Source: Lewinellaceae bacterium
GTDB lineage: Bacteria > Bacteroidota > Bacteroidia > Chitinophagales > Saprospiraceae
Assembly (NCBI GenBank): GCA_020636315.1
Contig: JACJYA010000004.1
Coordinates: 124,001 to 188,000, forward strand
Direction of reading: 5' to 3'
Length of the DNA stretch: 64,000 bases
Shown: positions 9,146 to 17,666 of the stretch, in pieces
Layout of the letters: every line of letters begins with the position of its first letter
Numbering within the stretch: position 1 is the first letter of the stretch
Position numbers and translations under genes: made by a program
The notes under the pieces: model-generated
Seen by the model: the letters and a program-made list of their open reading frames with translations, nothing else
The model's database searches: none
What the model was told of the DNA's origin: nothing

Positions 9146-9622
9146 TCAAACCAGGACTTTCTCTCCACCAAACACCTCCTCTATAGCAATTTTGCGAAAG
9201 CTAAAGATCTTATCGACCTGCTTTTCTACAAAAAGGAGGTCTGCAAAAGACCCAATTATCCCGTAAGGGACCTTATAATGCAGCAGGTCGGCCATCAATA
9301 CACCCCCATCCCGCTCCTCAAAATGATGCTCGTGGTGCCACATGGCATAGGGCCCGAATCGCTGCTCATCGACAAAATAGCACTTGTCTTTAATATGGGT
9401 GATCTCCGTTACCCACCCCATTTTGATTCCCAGAAAAGGGCTGATCCTGTACTTAATGATCATACCTTCGTACATGGGAACCCCCGAAATCGGAGACAAA
9501 ATCTCAAATGACATATCGCCGGGAGTGACCTCATTGAGGTTTTCCGGGCGGGAAAAGAAGTCCCACACCTCATCAAGAGGGCGGGGGATAAACTGCTTCC
9601 ACTCTTTCCTTTTAGCAAACAT
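9146..9622 (-). CDS. SRPBCC (START-like) family protein
   Basis: A 158-residue cytoplasmic protein of the polyketide cyclase / SRPBCC fold. Typical phrases are QFIPRPLDEVWDFFSRPENL near the N-terminus, MGWVTEITHIKDKCYFVDEQRFGPYAMWHHEH in the central sheet, and the long C-terminal helix (FADLLFVEKQVDKIFSFRKIAIEEVF). The W-H-H-E-H/F arrangement matches the subgroup often annotated as ligand-binding SRPBCC or cell-division-inhibitor-like. The ligand is unknown. It stands alone, upstream of the M28 gene on the same strand. Confidence 0.85.
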   Translation of the reverse strand: MFAKRKEWKQFIPRPLDEVWDFFSRPENLNEVTPGDMSFEILSPISGVPMYEGMIIKYRISPFLGIKMGWVTEITHIKDKCYFVDEQRFGPYAMWHHEHHFEERDGGVLMADLLHYKVPYGIIGSFADLLFVEKQVDKIFSFRKIAIEEVFGGEKVLV

Positions 9623-10115
9623 ATTATAAAACCGGGTTGATTCTAAAAATGTATTCCAGAATTATCAGCCAATATGAAATGCCGGTTGATGAGAATTGTT
9701 CACCCCTTCTGAAAATTGGCGGCCTGAAAAACGAAGGCGGCTTCCAGTAACCAGGCGTAAAAACCAAAACTTTAACAGTTAAATTTTTACTTAATTTAAA
9801 AAATACCCTGTTTATGGTATGCGCCACTTGGTTTGAAATTATATCTTTGTTGCCAGTGGAATAAAAAAGGACTTCTGAAAAAAATGTTCCACATAAAAGC
9901 AAATTAGTTAATCCCTTAAACTGCATAATCCCATGACTACAGTAGCTACTTCTGCTGTTCCAAAGCATTGTTTCTCACCGCATTGTATTTCCTTTCTTTA
10001 TTCTTTTAAAGCTTTCCTTCTCCAAGGCTGAATTTTTATTCCCCGGGGTGGCCCAATAACTGGTTTTCCGTCCTGGAATAATTAGCCTATTGCTTTAAAA
10101 CTAAAGAAACCTGCA
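9623..10115. other. Long AT-rich intergenic region
   Basis: A 493-base spacer between divergent genes with lower GC than its surroundings. TATCTTTG at 9842-9849 matches the Bacteroidota -7 box, but no good TTTG is found at the right distance. A 32-codon frame begins with ATG at 9934 (MTTVATSAVPKH...) and has no recognisable ribosome-binding site; it is not called as a gene. Nothing else is supported. Confidence 0.4.
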
Positions 10116-11345
10116 ATGCGAGCCTCAACACTAATATGCTTTCTTCCCTTAGCTGTTCTCGCAGCTGTTTACCCTGCTGGTTCGGCCGGGCAGCCAGCTG
10201 TGGCGGGCCTGGCCCCGGGCGCGAAAGAAAGCACGCTCCGGCTCGAAGGAACACATCAGGCCGTCAGTTGCCTGAAACAGCAGGAAATCACTCCCCCGGT
10301 TGTCTATGCTTCCGACAACGCCAATACTTCCCTGGCCCATAAGGATCAGTATTTCAAACTGGGCTGTGCAGTTTCCGGATTTACAGAATACTTTGCGCCG
10401 TCTCGCTGGGCGGCCGCTAAAATAATAGGTGACGGTGGGGTAGATGTCACCGGAGCTCCCAATTCAATATTGGTTGAAGGGGCCAATAGAGCCTCAGTAA
10501 TTGCTACTCCCGGAAGCGCGGCATCCTACCGGATCGCCATTCCCGCCGACGGGTACATTAGCTTTGACTGGGTGTATATTGGGGGCTCCAACTTTTTAAA
10601 CCAGAAGTTCTGGATCGAAGTCAATGGAGAACATATCGAATCCATGGCTCCGGGGCATACTTCCGGCAGTTTTTTCTCCAGCTTGCTCCATCCCGGAGAT
10701 GAGTTATCTTTCAACATCGACTCTGATGGAAAAGGCTTCAGCATTCAGCTTTCCGGCTTCGAGTTCCTCAGCAACGCCATTGGCGTGATCGAACGCCACT
10801 GGCAGGCCCATTCGGAAAATGGCGCCAGGAGCAGCTTCACTCAACTGATCAGCATCAAAAAACCAGATTTCAATCAGGTCATTTTTCCCGGCAATTGCGA
10901 TGGGATAATAAACCCAAGGGTGGAAAGCGGAGCTTCCGCCGAACCTCAATGGACCGGGTTCCCCGTGATCGATGAAGACGGTTCACTGGCCACAACGGAC
11001 GACCAGTATCCCCTGTCCGATGATGGCTGCTCATTCAGCGTAAAGTGGGAAGATGAAGCGCTTTACGACAATGGAGAATGTATCATCTTCCGCCACTGGA
11101 CTGTCAGTGATTACTGCGGCGGCAATGTACAAACCCAGACGCAGGTCATTAAGGTAGAAGGCGGCTGCCCTGAAGGCGCCACTCCACTACCCTATGGCCA
11201 GTTTGCTCCGGGCGGAGAGGAAAACCGACAGAGCCCGGCTTTGCCGCAAAATTATTCGATGCCCAATATGGTGCTGGAGGCCAGCCTCAGCGACAACCCG
11301 CTTTCGGTACCGGAGGGACGGCCCGTTGCGGCGCCGGCTGATTAA
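10116..11345 (+). CDS. Secreted protein with HYR-like C-terminal segment
   Basis: A 409-residue exported protein with signal peptide ending near AVYPAGSAG. The central part (about 85-215) reads as a beta-sandwich (SYRIAIPADGYISFDWVYIGG; FNIDSDGKGFSIQLSGFEF). Around residues 255-350 there is a segment with the cysteine and tryptophan spacing of Bacteroidota HYR-like repeats (CIIFRHWTVSDYCGG followed by a TQTQVIKV strand); in the family this reads as R-x-W-x(2)-D-x-CGN. The tail is proline/alanine rich and lacks a T9SS sorting domain. This may be a single module derived from the very long repetitive adhesins of this phylum. Function unknown. Confidence 0.65.
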   Translation: MRASTLICFLPLAVLAAVYPAGSAGQPAVAGLAPGAKESTLRLEGTHQAVSCLKQQEITPPVVYASDNANTSLAHKDQYFKLGCAVSGFTEYFAPSRWAAAKIIGDGGVDVTGAPNSILVEGANRASVIATPGSAASYRIAIPADGYISFDWVYIGGSNFLNQKFWIEVNGEHIESMAPGHTSGSFFSSLLHPGDELSFNIDSDGKGFSIQLSGFEFLSNAIGVIERHWQAHSENGARSSFTQLISIKKPDFNQVIFPGNCDGIINPRVESGASAEPQWTGFPVIDEDGSLATTDDQYPLSDDGCSFSVKWEDEALYDNGECIIFRHWTVSDYCGGNVQTQTQVIKVEGGCPEGATPLPYGQFAPGGEENRQSPALPQNYSMPNMVLEASLSDNPLSVPEGRPVAAPAD

Positions 11346-11410
11346 TGCATAAAAGAACTTTTATATAATGATTTAGTAGGTTTGTAAAGGGTTTCTCATA
11401 CAGGACTATC

Positions 11411-11440
11411 GGCAGAGAGCAAAGGCTCTCTGCCTTTTTT
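11411..11440 (+). terminator. Rho-independent terminator
   Basis: Perfect 10-bp stem GGCAGAGAGC / GCTCTCTGCC with loop AAAG followed by six T residues. It lies 66 bases after the stop of the secreted HYR-like protein gene. Confidence 0.9.
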
Positions 11441-11537
11441 AGAGGCCTTGTTTGTAGGCCCTGCCTCACCGGTTCCGGTTATTTCGCATAGATCAATATA
11501 GATTAGTGAGTGTTAATTCTTTTGCTTTTCCAAGTGC

Positions 11538-11566
11538 AAGGCGGCTCTGAAAGCCGCCTTTTTTTT
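11538..11566 (+). terminator. Second rho-independent terminator
   Basis: Perfect 9-bp stem AAGGCGGCT / AGCCGCCTT with a five-base loop and a run of eight T residues (two in the stem). It lies only about 100 bases after the preceding terminator and before the mutase-like gene, with no gene between the two, which raises the possibility of a small RNA. Confidence 0.88.
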
Positions 11567-11614
11567 GGTCCTCGCCCGGAAATAAAGTAAATTTCGGCAT
11601 CAAATGCTGAAGCC

Positions 11615-12778
11615 ATGAAGGAACAGGACTATCTTTTTTCAGAGTTTCCCCCCACTTCAAAATCTGAGTGGCTCGCCAAAGTTGAAAAAGACCTGAAAGG
11701 CAAGCCCCTGGAAGAATTGCGCTGGCACCTGGAAGAAAACATCACCCTCGAGCCTTTTTATCATCCGGAAGATGCCGGGCAGGCTCTCCCTCCCCTGCAG
11801 GGAAATCGGCCGGACAACGACTGGGAAATTGGAGAGTACATCGATGTCGTGGACCTCAAAAGGGCCAACACGGAGTTGCTGGAAGGGCTACAGGGCGGAG
11901 CCGAAGCTCCTCTCTTCCGACTCAACCGCAAGATGGATGTCAACCAAATGGAACAGTTGCTGCAAGGCGCTGAGCTCTCCTGTATTTCTATTAATTTCGG
12001 AGAATATTACACGGATAAAGAACCCTGGGAGCTCTTCCACCGGTTTTATGCGCTGGTTGAAAAGCAAGGCGCCGATAAACAAAAGATCAGAGGCTCCATT
12101 GACTTCGACCCACTTCTCGACTGGGGCAGGCCCCCTATCGATAAACTGGCTGGCCTCCTTCAGTTCTGCCGGGAGAAGCTGCCGCTTTTCCGGCCTTTTC
12201 AGGTCAATGCCCACCGCTTCCACTCCGGGCCGGATGACACCTCACTGGAACTAGCCTTCACCATCGCCAAAGGCAGTGAGTACCTCGCCCGGCTCTCAGA
12301 ATTCGGCCTCCCGGCCCAGGAGGTGAACGCCCACATGCAGTTTTCTGTCGCCATCAGCAAAAGCTACTTCGTAGAGATCGCCAAGCTGCGAGCCCTTCGC
12401 CTGTTATGGGCCAATGTGATGAAGGCCTACGGAACACCACAGGCTCCCTTCCTCGCCGTTCACTTTGCCAAGGAAACCCAGGACGAAGACCCCAATACCA
12501 ATATGATCAGGGCCAGCACCCAGGCTATGTCCGCCGTTATCGGAGGCGCTGACAGGCTCTACGTCCTGCCGTCCAACCACTTCCGGCAGGAACCGGGTAC
12601 TGCCTTCAGCCGCCGGATCGCCCGCAATGTGCAACACCTCCTGAAAATGGAAAGCCACCTGCACCGGGTGGTTGACCCCGGCGCCGGCAGCTTCTACATC
12701 GAAAAATTGACCGAAAAGCTGGCGGAACAGGCCTGGAAACACTTTCAGGAACTGGAAAAAAGGGAGGAGTTTCGGTAA
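11615..12778 (+). CDS. Methylmalonyl-CoA mutase small-subunit-like protein, short
   Basis: A 387-residue protein of the methylmalonyl-CoA mutase superfamily, corresponding to the catalytically inactive small (beta) subunit: N-terminal SEFPPTSKSEWLAKVEKDLKGKPLEEL, TIM-barrel segments, and the conserved late motifs THQAMSAVIGGAD-like (STQAMSAVIGGADRLYVLP), FSRRIARNVQHLLKMESHL and VVDPGAGSFYIEKLTEKL. It stops right after AWKHFQELEKREEFR, where family members usually continue with a conserved helix and tail, and where a run of six A residues is followed by GGG. No mutB lies next to it or anywhere in the window, which is unusual because mutA and mutB normally form an operon. The protein may be truncated, frameshifted or an orphan paralogue. 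Confidence 0.85.
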   Translation: MKEQDYLFSEFPPTSKSEWLAKVEKDLKGKPLEELRWHLEENITLEPFYHPEDAGQALPPLQGNRPDNDWEIGEYIDVVDLKRANTELLEGLQGGAEAPLFRLNRKMDVNQMEQLLQGAELSCISINFGEYYTDKEPWELFHRFYALVEKQGADKQKIRGSIDFDPLLDWGRPPIDKLAGLLQFCREKLPLFRPFQVNAHRFHSGPDDTSLELAFTIAKGSEYLARLSEFGLPAQEVNAHMQFSVAISKSYFVEIAKLRALRLLWANVMKAYGTPQAPFLAVHFAKETQDEDPNTNMIRASTQAMSAVIGGADRLYVLPSNHFRQEPGTAFSRRIARNVQHLLKMESHLHRVVDPGAGSFYIEKLTEKLAEQAWKHFQELEKREEFR

Positions 12779-12842
12779 GCCGGCCTCCAAAAAAGCGGCC
12801 ACACAACAAAAACATGAGTAATCCCGAATTTTGAATTGTTCT

Positions 12843-12874
12843 AACCCGCAGGGTTTTGCCAACCCTGTAGGTTT
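12843..12874. repeat. Palindromic intergenic repeat, imperfect copy
   Basis: 13-bp arms (AACCCGCAGGGTT / AACCCTGTAGGTT) with two mismatches and a short TTGCC loop. It belongs to the group of AACC...GGTTT palindromes also seen at 12934, 24181 and 46832. Confidence 0.7.
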
Positions 12875-12933
12875 ATTCCGTACTTTTCTTTGTTAAAGAA
12901 TTACCCTAAAACGAGAGTTCTGTTCCAGGTTTA

Positions 12934-12964
12934 AACCTGCCGGGTTTTGGAAACCCGGCAGGTT
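12934..12964. repeat. Palindromic intergenic repeat, perfect copy
   Basis: Perfect 14-bp arms AACCTGCCGGGTTT / AAACCCGGCAGGTT separated by TGG. It sits between the convergent mutase-like and fasciclin genes and might also act as a bidirectional terminator or mRNA end stabiliser. Confidence 0.8.
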
Positions 12965-13034
12965 GGGCCTACTTTTTCGGAACTATGAGGCCGGCCCGGT
13001 TATTACTCCCTGGAAAATTCGGGATAACTCCTGT

Positions 13035-14003
13035 TTATTCGGGAAGAATTACCGTATCGATAGCATGGATGACGCCATTGATACCCTGGACATCCGTAGC
13101 AATGATCCGGGCAGTGTTGCCCCCGGCAATGATAGTCGGTTGCGCCGGGTCAAGGTCAATGGTAAAGGTGCTGCCTGAGGCCAGGGTTGTAACCATCATA
13201 TCATCAACGAGGCCGGAGGAACGCACATTGCCTGCATCCGTAACATGGTAAAGAAGGACGGTTTCCAGGACAGAGGGAGGTATGTCTGCCACCACGCTCC
13301 AGTCGGGATTGCTGTCGAGCAATGCCTGAAAGGCCGCATTAGTTGGCGCAAAGACGGTGAAAGGGCCGTCGCCATTGAGTACCTCCAGGAAGTCAGTACT
13401 CAGCCCGTCGGCAACCAGTGCGCTGGCCAGTGAACTGAATTCGGGGTCCGCTATCGCGAAAGTTACAATACTGGGCAGGCTGATCACCTCATCTATAACG
13501 TGGATTACTCCATTATCGACTTCTACATCGGCTTTCGACACATTGGAAGTACCGTTAATGGTAACCCCGCCATCGACATTGATGAAGAGGCTGGTTGTCG
13601 CATCGCCAAACCCGGTTGCACTCAAAGTAGAATAGTAGCCTGTGGACAGGCTGCCGGACTTAACATTCCCGCTCAGAACGTGGTTGGTCAGCACAGCCAC
13701 CAGAGCTTCCTTAGGGGTATTGTCGATCGTATTGGTGCCAATAGCATCCAGGAAAGCCTGAAAAGCGTCGTTATCCGGTGCAAAAACCGTAAAAGGGCCA
13801 TCGCCGCTCAAAACACCATCCAGTTCCGCTTTCACTACTGCGTCGGCAAGCAGGCTGAAGTCGGGGTCCTGAAGAACGTAGTCCACCACGGTGTTCGACT
13901 CCGTGGGCATGGGTTGCTCGTCATCGTTGTCACAAGCGGTAAATACAGTAACAGAGATTAGCGTCAGGAGGCTGCCCAGCAGCCAGATCATTGGTTTTTT
14001 CAT
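13035..14003 (-). CDS. Fasciclin (FAS1) lipoprotein, two domains
   Basis: A 322-residue lipoprotein: signal peptide with lipobox VFTAC (Cys about residue 24), an acidic linker, and two tandem FAS1 domains at about 35-175 and 180-320. Each has the H1 and H2 FAS1 boxes: GPFTVFAPDNDAFQAFL and GPFTVFAPTNAAFQALL, then NGVIHVIDEVISLP and NGVIHAIDTVILPE. FAS1 domains mediate cell-surface adhesion or matrix contacts. The C-terminus ends directly after the second domain. It stands alone, with palindromic repeats just beyond its 3' end. Confidence 0.95.
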   Translation of the reverse strand: MKKPMIWLLGSLLTLISVTVFTACDNDDEQPMPTESNTVVDYVLQDPDFSLLADAVVKAELDGVLSGDGPFTVFAPDNDAFQAFLDAIGTNTIDNTPKEALVAVLTNHVLSGNVKSGSLSTGYYSTLSATGFGDATTSLFINVDGGVTINGTSNVSKADVEVDNGVIHVIDEVISLPSIVTFAIADPEFSSLASALVADGLSTDFLEVLNGDGPFTVFAPTNAAFQALLDSNPDWSVVADIPPSVLETVLLYHVTDAGNVRSSGLVDDMMVTTLASGSTFTIDLDPAQPTIIAGGNTARIIATDVQGINGVIHAIDTVILPE

Positions 14004-14238
14004 TGGTGTGAATTTAGGTTTATGAGAGTTGAAAATTCTGTAATCTCGCCCGTATAAACGGTGATGGGTAAGATGTGTTCAACTTGTTTTTGAAGAAAAG
14101 AAGGAATGACTAACCCTTTACATTTTGCCGGAAAGAAGGAATTTTCAGGAAGGATTCATGAACAATTTCAGCCTGAACGGTAAATTCCCGGTTAAGCGCT
14201 CAAAATACAGTTGTTCAGGCATTTATCTTCGCCGCGCT

Positions 14239-14895
14239 TCACTTTTCCAGCAGAGGGAACAACTGTTCTGCTATCTTTTGGTGCAGGGTGGCATCATCGG
14301 AGCGGGCAGGGCCGGCAGTGTCCCCGAAAAGGGCAACAAGGGTTACTCCGTCAAATTCTTCTGCGGCAGTGGCCAGCGGTTTATAATAGGCCGCAGTACG
14401 GCTTGAAGCCAAAAGCAGAATGGGAAGGCCGGGTTGCCGGGCGCGAATGTGCCGGATCAGCCTTTTCACGTCTCTGGAAAATGCCCGGGGAGGGTTTGGC
14501 AGCACCTCATCGGCCTGCCCCAGTTCTAAAACAACCTTCTTCAGCGTAGAAGGCAGCAGGTAGGGAAGCCGCTCGAGGGCTCCGGCAGCGGTTTCCCCGG
14601 CCACACTCGCATTGAGCACGATAAAAAGGCTCCCTCCGGCTGCCAGGCGCTGCTGTAGCAAAGCGGCATATCCCCTTTCAGGAGAAAGGCCCCGGGCGAT
14701 CGAAAAAGTGCTTCCCAGAACGAGTATCTGTGGCTGTTCACTATTTAGGGCGGAAAATTTACCGGTTTCCCCGGCCTGAGGCGCCACTACGATAATATCA
14801 GGTTCTCCGGTAGCGCCGGCAGAAGTACGGTCCTGCCGGCATCCGGGCGCCAGGGAAACCACCAGGAGACAAAGAAAGAAGCGGTCAATGCTCAT
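14239..14895 (-). CDS. TesA-like SGNH-fold lipoprotein with degenerate active site
   Basis: A 218-residue predicted lipoprotein (lipobox LAPGC, Cys19). From residue 56 it follows the TesA/arylesterase family: ILVLGSTFSIARGLSPERGYAALLQQRL corresponds to the block-I region that normally reads GDSLS, and NASVAGETAAGALERLPYLL to block II (oxyanion Gly100 kept). However, the nucleophile block is GST (Ser replaced by Thr63, Asp by Ser62), and block III, normally GGND, reads GQAD (Asn lost at 128). A His remains at 205 but with shifted spacing (DDATLH). The protein is therefore probably not a working esterase. It overlaps queG by 11 bases, so the two are co-translated. What the fold does here is unknown. 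Confidence 0.8.
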   Translation of the reverse strand: MSIDRFFLCLLVVSLAPGCRQDRTSAGATGEPDIIVVAPQAGETGKFSALNSEQPQILVLGSTFSIARGLSPERGYAALLQQRLAAGGSLFIVLNASVAGETAAGALERLPYLLPSTLKKVVLELGQADEVLPNPPRAFSRDVKRLIRHIRARQPGLPILLLASSRTAAYYKPLATAAEEFDGVTLVALFGDTAGPARSDDATLHQKIAEQLFPLLEK

Positions 14896-15832
14896 GACGT
14901 CCTTTTTTCAAAAACGCAATATTGCGCTTTAAACCCTGAAATTTGGTGCGCTTGACTGCTGACTTGCGGAACAACTCCCGAAAGGCCTCTTCAGTGAGTT
15001 CTTCCCATTCCTCTCCTGTCATTTTCAAAAGATCCGGGTGAGGCTCAAATTCCGGTTCGTCATGCGGGCGGGAGAAACGGTTCCAGGGACATACTTCCTG
15101 GCAAATATCACAACCGAACATCCAGTTCTCGAATTGGCCCTTAAAGGCATCGGGAATTGCCTCCTTCAACTCGATGGTAAGGTAGGAAATACACCTGCTT
15201 CCATCCAGGATGTAGCCTTCCGGCGAAATGGCGTCCGTAGGGCAGGCGTCGATACAGCGGCGGCAGGTGCCGCAGTAATCCTTTATCGGCCCGTCATACT
15301 CCAGGGCGAGGTCGAGGATCACCTCCGCCAGAAAAAAGTATGAACCGGCGCGGGGATGGATGAGCATGGTATTCTTCCCCGTCCATCCCAGCCCGGAGCG
15401 GCGGGCCCAGTCGCGCTCCAGAACAGGAGCTGAATCAACGAACACCCGGCCTTCCACCTGTCCGATATTTTCCTTTATGAAAGCAAGAAGGCTTTTGAGC
15501 TTGTGCTTCAGGACGAAGTGGTAATCCTTGCCATAAGCGTATTTCGATATCTTCGGCGCCCCGGCATCTTTCTGCTCTTTTTCTGTGAAGTAGTTGTACA
15601 TCAGGCTTATGACCGACCGGGCGCCGGGCACCAGATTGCGGGGGTCTGTCCGTTTGTCGAAATGCCGGGCCATGTAGCCCATCCGGCCGTGCATGCCTTT
15701 ATTCAGCCAGGCTTCCAGGCGCCGGGCTTCCTCTTCCATCTGTTCGGCTTTGGAGATGCCCACATAGCTGAACCCCAGGCGTCGCGCCTCCTCCCTGATC
15801 AAGCGTGTATTTTCGGCAGTGTCCGGCATCAA
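14885..15832 (-). CDS. queG: Epoxyqueuosine reductase QueG
   Basis: A 315-residue cytoplasmic iron-sulfur, cobalamin-dependent enzyme that reduces epoxyqueuosine to queuosine in tRNA. The N-terminal domain shows the QueG pattern (GFSYVGISKAEQMEEEARRLEAWL; RTDPRNLVPGARSVI; KISKYAYGKDYHFVLK; VDSAPVLERDWARRSGLGWTGKNT). Two 4Fe-4S motifs follow: CGTCRRCIDACPTDA and CDICQEVCPW. The length fits the short form without HEAT repeats. It is the first gene of a two-gene unit with the TesA-like protein; two adjacent ATG codons are possible starts. Confidence 0.96.
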   Translation of the reverse strand: MMPDTAENTRLIREEARRLGFSYVGISKAEQMEEEARRLEAWLNKGMHGRMGYMARHFDKRTDPRNLVPGARSVISLMYNYFTEKEQKDAGAPKISKYAYGKDYHFVLKHKLKSLLAFIKENIGQVEGRVFVDSAPVLERDWARRSGLGWTGKNTMLIHPRAGSYFFLAEVILDLALEYDGPIKDYCGTCRRCIDACPTDAISPEGYILDGSRCISYLTIELKEAIPDAFKGQFENWMFGCDICQEVCPWNRFSRPHDEPEFEPHPDLLKMTGEEWEELTEEAFRELFRKSAVKRTKFQGLKRNIAFLKKGRHEH

Positions 15833-15978
15833 TTTCAGGCTTTAATCCACAATCCGGGTTATGAAAGGTAGGCATCCCCGGCCATATTACCAAAAACGAC
15901 AGAAGCAGTTGCCTGGTTGATAAAAGTCAATGGCCATAGTGGCAATTGTCATTTGGTGAACAAGGGTTAGAGTGCATT

Positions 15979-16009
15979 TTTGATAGTGAGAACAAGATTG
16001 ATATTTTTT
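15979..16009 (+). promoter_or_regulatory. Bacteroidota-type promoter of tonB
   Basis: TTTG at 15979-15982, exactly 19 bases, then TATTTTTT at 16002-16009 (one change from TAnnTTTG). The predicted start is about 25 bases before the ATG at 16039. Confidence 0.5.
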
Positions 16010-16038
16010 AACGCCCTCGGGTACAAAACTCCTCACTC

Positions 16039-16980
16039 ATGAACCCTAACTTTGAAATCACAGGCACGGGATTATTATTGGGCGTGGGAATCGGAGTAGT
16101 ACTCTTAATGGTCCTTATAGGAGTAATAAGAGCATATTTCCGTCGCAAGTCAGAAAGTAACCTCACTGAGCATTACCGCGACAAAAAGTGGGATTCACCT
16201 CTCGACGCCCGCAACAAGTATCCCGATGTTGATGTCTTCCGTTATGGCGCTACTTTCTGGCGCCTTAGCCTGGCAACCGTTTTGTTGCTGCTCATCGGAG
16301 CATTTAACTGGACATTGTACGAAAAAGAAGTTTATATTCCGGACGATGCCCTGTCTATGGACTTCGACGTAGAGATCGATGTCCCCCGAAGCAACACACC
16401 TCCTCCTCCCCCTCCTCCCCCTCCACCGCCCACCATCGAGGCGGTGCCGGATATGGAGTTGATCGAAGAGGAAGATATTGAGTTCGTTGACCAGTCTGTT
16501 GACGCCGATACGTACATCGAAGCTCCGGTATATCAGGATAAAAAAGACGAGGCGGCTCCTCCGCCCCCTCCCCCTCCTCCTCCTCCGCCTGAACCGGAAG
16601 TTGAAGAGATCTTTAAGATCGTAGAAGAAATGCCTCGCTTCCCGGGTTGTGAAGAGCTCACCGCCTCCATGGAAGAAAAGCGGCAATGCGCCAACAAAAA
16701 GTTGCTGGAGTTCATCTACGAAAACATCCGCTACCCGGCAGTAGCCCGCGATAATGGCATCGAAGGGACCGTTGTAGTCAGTTTCGTCGTCGATCAGAAA
16801 GGTTACGTTAAAGATGCTCAGGTAGTCCGCGACATTGGCGGCGGCTGTGGGCAGGAAGCGCTCCGCATCGTCGAACTGATGAACAGCATGCCGGAACGCT
16901 GGGCTCCCGGCAAACAACGCGGCAGGGCTGTTAAGGTTCTGTTCAACCTGCCCGTGAAGTTCAAGCTGGAATACAACTAA
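16039..16980 (+). CDS. tonB: Energy transducer TonB
   Basis: A 313-residue TonB that couples the proton-motive force of the inner membrane to outer-membrane receptors. Two membrane segments are seen (about 11-31 and 74-92), one more than in classical TonB, placing the short basic loop in the cytoplasm. Two poly-proline runs (121-131 and 174-184) span the periplasm, separated by an acidic stretch. The C-terminal TonB domain occupies about 195-312 (EEMPRFPGCE, NIRYPAVARDNGIEGTVVVSF, PVKFKLEYN). The domain is closely similar to the first TonB-C domain of the protein at 45712-46809, including the paired cysteines. ExbB/ExbD genes are not in the window. Confidence 0.93.
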   Translation: MNPNFEITGTGLLLGVGIGVVLLMVLIGVIRAYFRRKSESNLTEHYRDKKWDSPLDARNKYPDVDVFRYGATFWRLSLATVLLLLIGAFNWTLYEKEVYIPDDALSMDFDVEIDVPRSNTPPPPPPPPPPPTIEAVPDMELIEEEDIEFVDQSVDADTYIEAPVYQDKKDEAAPPPPPPPPPPPEPEVEEIFKIVEEMPRFPGCEELTASMEEKRQCANKKLLEFIYENIRYPAVARDNGIEGTVVVSFVVDQKGYVKDAQVVRDIGGGCGQEALRIVELMNSMPERWAPGKQRGRAVKVLFNLPVKFKLEYN

Positions 16981-17010
16981 CTCGTAAACAAAGCCAACTT
17001 AAACATAGAA

Positions 17011-17046
17011 AAAGCCACCGTGGAAAGGATCCGCGGTGGCTTTATT
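17011..17046. terminator. Terminator between tonB and dps
   Basis: 10-bp arms AAAGCCACCG / CGGTGGCTTT around a 13-base loop; T residues follow on the plus strand and A residues precede it, so it can serve both convergent genes. Confidence 0.8.
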
Positions 17047-17067
17047 ATTTATGGCTTCATCCTTGGG

Positions 17068-17577
17068 TTACACCAGGTGAGAACGAACCATCCAGGCCAT
17101 TTTCTCGTGCGCTTCCATCAATCCGATGAGAAAGTCCTGCGTACCGGCATCTTGATATTGCTCCAGAGCAGCATCCTGGTCCTTGCGCAGATACTGAATA
17201 ATAGCTTCGTGGCCGTGAAGCAGGTTCTCCAGCATCCGCTGGGCATCACCGTTCAGGTGTTGTGTCTCTTCCAGCCGGGCATAAGCTTTGAATTCCTCCA
17301 TAGAGCCGGGTGCAAAAAAGCCCAGGCTCCGAATGCGCTCGGCAATATCATCGATATGGCCAGCCATGGCCGTGTATTGCTCCTCGAAGAAAGCATGCAG
17401 CGGCTTGAAATGTATGCCCGTAACGTTCCAGTGGTAATTGCGCAACTTGATGTACAGTACGTGTTCATCGGCCAGCAGGTGTTTCAGCATTTCAGCAGCG
17501 CCTTCCCGCTTTTTTTGTTGAATGCCGATGTTCACTTCGGCGTTTCCTTTGGTTAGTTGATCTGTTGTCAGGCTCAT
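17068..17577 (-). CDS. dps: Dps-family ferritin-like DNA-protection protein
   Basis: A 169-residue dodecameric mini-ferritin that oxidises Fe(II) with H2O2 and protects DNA. The ferroxidase ligands at the subunit interface are all present: His49 (KLRNYHWNV), His61 (KPLHAFFEEQY), Asp76 and Glu80 (HIDDIAERI). The N-terminal tail is polar with several lysines, which could contact DNA. Length and helix pattern are normal. It lies next to the photolyase-like gene on the same strand (spacing about 90 bases), which fits a stress-protection neighbourhood, though no shared promoter could be shown. Confidence 0.95.
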   Translation of the reverse strand: MSLTTDQLTKGNAEVNIGIQQKKREGAAEMLKHLLADEHVLYIKLRNYHWNVTGIHFKPLHAFFEEQYTAMAGHIDDIAERIRSLGFFAPGSMEEFKAYARLEETQHLNGDAQRMLENLLHGHEAIIQYLRKDQDAALEQYQDAGTQDFLIGLMEAHEKMAWMVRSHLV

Positions 17578-17666
17578 TATGTTCTTGATTTTTGTTTTGT
17601 AAATTAGTTAGCATAATAAAACAAGCGGGAGAAGTCAGAAGTTGACAGCCGCTAACCCTAAAATTG

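Noticed and set aside
9934..10032. 32-codon frame with ATG in the long spacer before the HYR-like gene
   Set aside because: No ribosome-binding site, no conservation argument, and common by chance in such a spacer.
16332..16715. Poly-glycine frames antisense to tonB
   Set aside because: They are the reverse of the poly-proline codons in tonB.
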